A program made the translations under genes and the position numbers. The notes under the pieces were generated by a model. It ran no database searches, was not told where the DNA came from, and worked only from the letters and a program-made list of their open reading frames with translations. A DNA stretch of 8,319 nt from an uncultured Clostridia bacterium. Its GTDB lineage: Bacteria; Bacillota_A; Clostridia; Oscillospirales; Oscillospiraceae. Location of the stretch: positions 1-8,319 of the forward strand of contig CAMVGI010000045.1 of assembly GCA_947166955.1 (NCBI GenBank). Reading direction: 5' to 3'. The number at the start of each line of letters is the position of its first letter. The first letter of the stretch is position 1. Of the stretch, positions 5,942 through 8,319 are shown one piece after another.

Positions 5942-7393
5942 TCATTTGTCTTCCTTTTCCTCCCGCTTCGGGAGCGCCGCCATCGCGCTTTCCGTCACAA
6001 GCTCGGGCGAGAAGAACGCCACGCCGCAGCGCCCGTTCTCCTTGACCTGATAGAGCGCGAGGTCCGCGTCCTTGACGACGTTGCCCGTGCTCCCGCGCGC
6101 CTCGCCGCCGAAGGCGACGCCCACGCTCACGGAAATGGGCGGCAGATCGTCCGTCGGGTTTTGCAGCCGCTCGTTGATGTGCTCGACCTTGCCGCGGATC
6201 AGCTCGACGAACTGCGAGCCGGTGTTGACCATGATGGTGGCAAACTCGTCGCCGCCGATGCGGCAGACGTAGTCGCCGGAACGGAAGCTCTCGCGCAGCA
6301 CGTGCGCGATGTTCGCGAGCACGCGGTCGCCCATGTCGTGCCCGTAGGTGTCGTTGACGTGCTTGAACTTGTCCACGTCGATCAGCAGCAGCGCCGCGGT
6401 CGTCATGTCCGTGGTCTTGAGCAGGTTGTCGTAGCCCACGCGGTTGTAGAGGCCGGTCAGCTTGTCGTGGGACGCCTCGAAGGCAAGCTCGCGCGTCTTC
6501 TTCTGGTTCGCCTCGAACATCAGATTATAGGTCTTGGCAAGGAACTGGAACTCGTACGAGCCGGAGATCGGGATGGGCTGCTCCGTGCGGATGTGGAGGA
6601 TGCCCTTCATCAGCGGGTTGATGATGAGCAGCGAGTTCATCATGATGACGATGGCGAAGATCACGATCAGCGCGAAGATCAAAAGCCGCTGCGTTTCGAG
6701 CAGGCGGCGCATCTCGTTCGCCGCCTCGGTCTGCTGCGCCTTGGTCTCCTCCTCCAGATCGGAGAGGTAGGCGCGCAGGTCCGCGTCGATGGACGCCTTC
6801 TTTTCCAGATAGTTGCTGTCGAGCACCATCATCTTGGCGCGCTCCTGCTTCTCCGAGCGGCTGAGGTTCGCGTCCTTGGAGAGGATCGTGGTGCTTCGCA
6901 CCTCCACGGGGAACTCCGTGGGGTTGTAGCCGTAGGCGGAGATCGTCAGGCGCATCGCGTAATACTCCAGCGACATCTGCGCCTGCGACTGCTTGATGGC
7001 GTCCTCCAGCATCTCGTAGGACTCCTCGCTGCCCGTGTCGCGCAGGTCCTCCATCGCCTTTTCGCGGCGGCGGCGGACGTTGACCTCGTCGAAATAGTTC
7101 TCGATGTATTTCTTCTCGCCCGTCATCACGAAGCTGCGCGCCTGCTCGGTCAGATAGTCCGTCGCGTCCTTGATGCTCGACGCGCTCTGCTCCCAGGTGA
7201 TGTAGTTCTCGGAGGTGCGGTTGACGCGCTCATAGCCGTGCGCCGCCTGATAGGTCGCACGGATCAGCAGCAGCGAGATCACCAGCGTGATCGCCGCCAT
7301 CACGTAATTCATTTTTCCCAGAGGAAGGCCGCTGTGTTCTACTTTTAAGGACACATCGACCCCTCCGTTCGAATTGCCGTTCAGCCCCGTCAT
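5942..7393 (-). CDS. Membrane sensor diguanylate cyclase (GGDEF) with extracellular helical domain
   Basis: Makes cyclic di-GMP from two GTP at the inner face of the membrane. The 483 residues show a short cytosolic start, a membrane helix (about 28-46), an extracellular, charged, mostly helical region (47-235; four-helix-bundle or CHASE3-like, with ATDYLTEQARSFVMTGEKKY at 77-96), a second helix (236-258), a short linker, and the GGDEF domain (about 300-462). The catalytic set is complete: HDKLTGLYNR (309-318), D339 for metal, N347 and D356 for guanine, and GGDEF at 380-384. RSGD (371-374), five residues before GGDEF, is a proper RxxD inhibitory site, so feedback control by c-di-GMP is expected. 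No EAL or HD-GYP domain. The ATG is fixed by GGAGG (7403-7399), 5 bases upstream. It has its own promoter at 7445-7474 and converges on the pta/lipoprotein unit, so it is not co-transcribed with it. The ligand of the sensor is unknown. Confidence 0.95.
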   Translation of the reverse strand: MTGLNGNSNGGVDVSLKVEHSGLPLGKMNYVMAAITLVISLLLIRATYQAAHGYERVNRTSENYITWEQSASSIKDATDYLTEQARSFVMTGEKKYIENYFDEVNVRRRREKAMEDLRDTGSEESYEMLEDAIKQSQAQMSLEYYAMRLTISAYGYNPTEFPVEVRSTTILSKDANLSRSEKQERAKMMVLDSNYLEKKASIDADLRAYLSDLEEETKAQQTEAANEMRRLLETQRLLIFALIVIFAIVIMMNSLLIINPLMKGILHIRTEQPIPISGSYEFQFLAKTYNLMFEANQKKTRELAFEASHDKLTGLYNRVGYDNLLKTTDMTTAALLLIDVDKFKHVNDTYGHDMGDRVLANIAHVLRESFRSGDYVCRIGGDEFATIMVNTGSQFVELIRGKVEHINERLQNPTDDLPPISVSVGVAFGGEARGSTGNVVKDADLALYQVKENGRCGVAFFSPELVTESAMAALPKREEKEDK

Positions 7394-7444
7394 AGCGTCC
7401 TCCGATTATTGCGTCTCGAACGATGCGGACATTCCTACATTTTT

Positions 7445-7474
7445 ATTATACAGGCCCCTCCCCCCGATTTGCAA
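7445..7474 (-). promoter_or_regulatory. Sigma-A-type promoter of the diguanylate cyclase gene
   Basis: On the minus strand TTGCAA (7474-7469) and a perfect TATAAT (7450-7445) are 18 bases apart. The leader would be about 45 bases, followed by the GGAGG ribosome site. Confidence 0.7.
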
Positions 7475-7567
7475 GCTTTTTTTGCATGATTTCGCCTGTA
7501 AACTTGCATAAAATTTGCCGCTTTCCGAGGCGGCGCCGCTTCGGGCGCAATTTCGGCAAGTTTCCGC

Positions 7568-7595
7568 TTGCATTTGACCGGAATCGTGATACAAT
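7568..7595 (+). promoter_or_regulatory. Promoter of the aldolase gene
   Basis: TTGCAT (7568-7573) and TACAAT (7590-7595) are 16 bases apart, with an extended -10 (TGA at 7587-7589 directly before TACAAT). TTGACC at 7574 looks more like a -35 box but is only 10 bases from the -10. The leader would be about 60 bases. Confidence 0.6.
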
Positions 7596-7645
7596 AGGCA
7601 ATTAGAGAAACTCGTACCAATCGTTCCAAACAATTCCGGACAGAA

Positions 7646-7651
7646 AAGGAG
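7646..7651 (+). promoter_or_regulatory. Ribosome binding site of the aldolase gene
   Basis: AAGGAG lies 9 bases before the ATG at 7661 and supports that start. Confidence 0.7.
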
Positions 7652-7660
7652 AACAACAAA

Positions 7661-7797
7661 ATGGCTATCGTAACGACCAAAGACATGTTCGCGAAGGCGT
7701 ACAACGGCGGTTATGCCATCCCCGCGCTCAACGCCAACAACCCGGAGATCCCTCACGGCCTCACCCCGGCCGCCACCGAGCCCAACGCCCCGCTCAC
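7661..7797 (+). pseudogene. fba: 5' fragment of class II fructose-bisphosphate aldolase, broken off after about 45 codons
   Basis: An intact gene would cleave fructose 1,6-bisphosphate into dihydroxyacetone phosphate and glyceraldehyde 3-phosphate in glycolysis (EC 4.1.2.13, zinc-dependent). The start MAIVTTKDMFAKAYNGGYAI followed by PALNANN is typical of clostridial class II aldolases, and NAPL (42-45) is the conserved strand end. Between codons 28 and 46 several positions that the family keeps are replaced (Pro at 28, 31, 36 and 41), although the frame is kept. After codon 45 all similarity ends. The frame stays open to a stop at 7933 only by reading the antisense of another gene. About 240 residues, including the metal ligands, are missing. 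The promoter and ribosome site are good, so the gene is cut by a junction rather than silenced by old decay. It may be an assembly artefact. Confidence 0.75.
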
Positions 7798-7799
7798 CC

Positions 7800-8194
7800 A
7801 GGGTCAGTGTTTCCTCCTTGTGGCCGAGGGCGTCCAGGAGCAGGCGAATATCCCGCCTGTCCTTCTCCCGGCCCAGAGACCGCTTCATTTCCAGCAGGCC
7901 CTCCAGGGAAAGGACCGGGAGGCCATCTACTGAAACAATGCGGTCATATATCCAGTTTTCAAACACTTCTACGCTGCCCTCCGGCTGGAACCAGCGGTTC
8001 CCGTCCTCCATGACCCGGCAGGGAAGGCCCTCTGCCTCCAGGGCGTCGGCCAGCTTAGACGTACAGCCCAGGTCGATGTCGTGGGTCCGCTCCCGGAGCC
8101 CGTAGAGCACCATCGCGGCGCCCGTGATGACCCAGTAGTCCCCGGGCTCCCAGGGCAGGGCCCGCAGCTTTTCCAGAATGTCCGCTCTGTTCAT
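7800..8194 (-). pseudogene. Small nucleotidyltransferase-fold protein, C-terminal end lost at junction
   Basis: About 131 residues are credible. Near the N-terminus WVITGAAMVLYGLRERTHDI (21-40), followed by DL, fits the pattern of DUF6036/AbiEii-like nucleotidyltransferases: a Gly-containing helix turn, then Arg-x-Thr-x-Asp-Ile-Asp, where the Asp pair would bind metal. Later parts are FENWIYDRIVS (78-88), LPVLSLEGLLEMK (92-104) and a basic, acidic-rich end, REKDRRDIRLL (109-119), as in relatives that finish near residue 130-140. Beyond about 7800 the frame runs through aldolase leader DNA to a stop at 7406, which is not homologous. The start ATG (8194-8192) has GGAG 8 bases upstream and lies 39 bases after a zinc-ribbon gene on the same strand, so the two may form an operon. 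Such proteins are often toxin-like or unknown; no antitoxin partner is visible. Arg CGG and Ala GCC dominate, unlike the left genes. Confidence 0.55.
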
Positions 8195-8233
8195 TCCTGT
8201 CGCTCCATTTCTTTCAGGTCTGTCCGGAGCGCT

Positions 8234-8319
8234 TCAGTTCCCCGTCTCCAGCCGCTTCGCGCCGCAGCCGCGGCAGAAGGGGCTGTCATTCCGCTGACCG
8301 CAGGCGCAGACCCAGGGGG
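8234..8319 (-). CDS. C-terminal end of a zinc-ribbon protein, rest outside the window
   Basis: Twenty-seven codons enter from the right edge and end at a TGA (8236-8234). They read as a terminal zinc ribbon: WVCACGQRND, then FCRGCGAKRLETGN. The two C-x-C-G / C-x-x-C-G knuckles could hold one zinc. Ends of this kind (W-x-C-x-C-G-x-x-N...F-C-x-x-C-G) close many Firmicute membrane or SPFH-type proteins, so the family of the main part cannot be named. It lies 39 bases upstream of the nucleotidyltransferase-like gene, on the same strand. Confidence 0.6.
   Translation of the reverse strand, partial: PWVCACGQRNDSPFCRGCGAKRLETGN

Larger units (their letters stand above)
7394..7660. other. Divergent intergenic region between the diguanylate cyclase and aldolase genes
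   Basis: No gene is seen. It holds promoters in both directions (7445-7474 minus, 7568-7595 plus), three copies of TTGCAT (7482-7487, 7504-7509, 7568-7573), a GC-rich inverted repeat (GCCGC 7517-7521, GCGGC 7530-7534, which runs into the perfect palindrome GCGGCGCCGC at 7530-7539) and a short repeat GCAAG-N6-CTTGC (7556-7571) that overlaps the plus-strand -35 box. Confidence 0.6.

Noticed and set aside
5915..7348. Open frame of 477 codons on the plus strand across the diguanylate cyclase
   Set aside because: Antisense to a gene with a complete GGDEF domain; it starts inside the terminator hairpin and has no ribosome site.
7406..7799. Extension of the nucleotidyltransferase-like frame down to a stop at 7406
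   Set aside because: This part reads through the reverse of the aldolase start and its leader and promoter. It is an accidental open stretch, so only 7800-8194 is annotated.
7798..7933. Extension of the aldolase frame to a stop at 7933
   Set aside because: The translation after codon 45 has no aldolase likeness and is antisense to the nucleotidyltransferase-like gene.

Overview
The window reads like chromosome of a GC-rich, CpG-rich Firmicute of the Oscillospiraceae/Clostridia type. This is inference from strong AGGAGG-type ribosome sites, TTGACA/TATAAT-type promoters, two lipobox lipoproteins, a membrane LysM-G5 protein, a Firmicute-type Pta and a clostridial-looking class II aldolase start. 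No RNA gene, CRISPR array or transposase was seen.

Layout. (1) 1-1257, minus: the N-terminal 419 codons of a membrane-anchored LysM + G5 cell-wall protein, cut by the window edge. (2) 1258-1578: a divergent control region with a good promoter each way and three CAATTTG-centred inverted repeats. (3) 1579-5869, plus: pta (phosphate acetyltransferase), then two tandem paralogous family-5 solute-binding lipoproteins, with gaps of 45 and 46 bases and no convincing internal promoter or terminator, so probably one transcription unit. It ends at a strong bidirectional terminator (5884-5916). (4) 5942-7393, minus: a two-helix membrane diguanylate cyclase that converges on the same terminator. (5) 7394-7660: a second divergent promoter region. 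(6) 7661-about 7797, plus: the first ~45 codons of a class II fructose-bisphosphate aldolase, which then breaks off. (7) About 7800-8319, minus: the end of a zinc-ribbon protein followed by a small nucleotidyltransferase-like protein whose own end is lost at the aldolase break. Codon use right of the break (Arg CGG, Ala GCC, fewer CpG) differs from the left part (Arg CGC, Ala GCG).

How the genes fit together. Pta serves acetyl-CoA/acetyl-phosphate metabolism. The two lipoproteins should bind peptides or similar solutes outside the membrane, but no permease or ATPase gene is present and ackA is not next to pta. The diguanylate cyclase makes c-di-GMP in response to an unknown extracellular cue. 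The most striking structural feature is the break near 7800, where two unrelated genes facing each other both lose their 3' ends. I read this as an assembly chimera or recombination junction. I see no convincing undescribed biological system; the best leads are the shared operator-like sites around 1293-1542 and the permease-less receptor pair behind pta.
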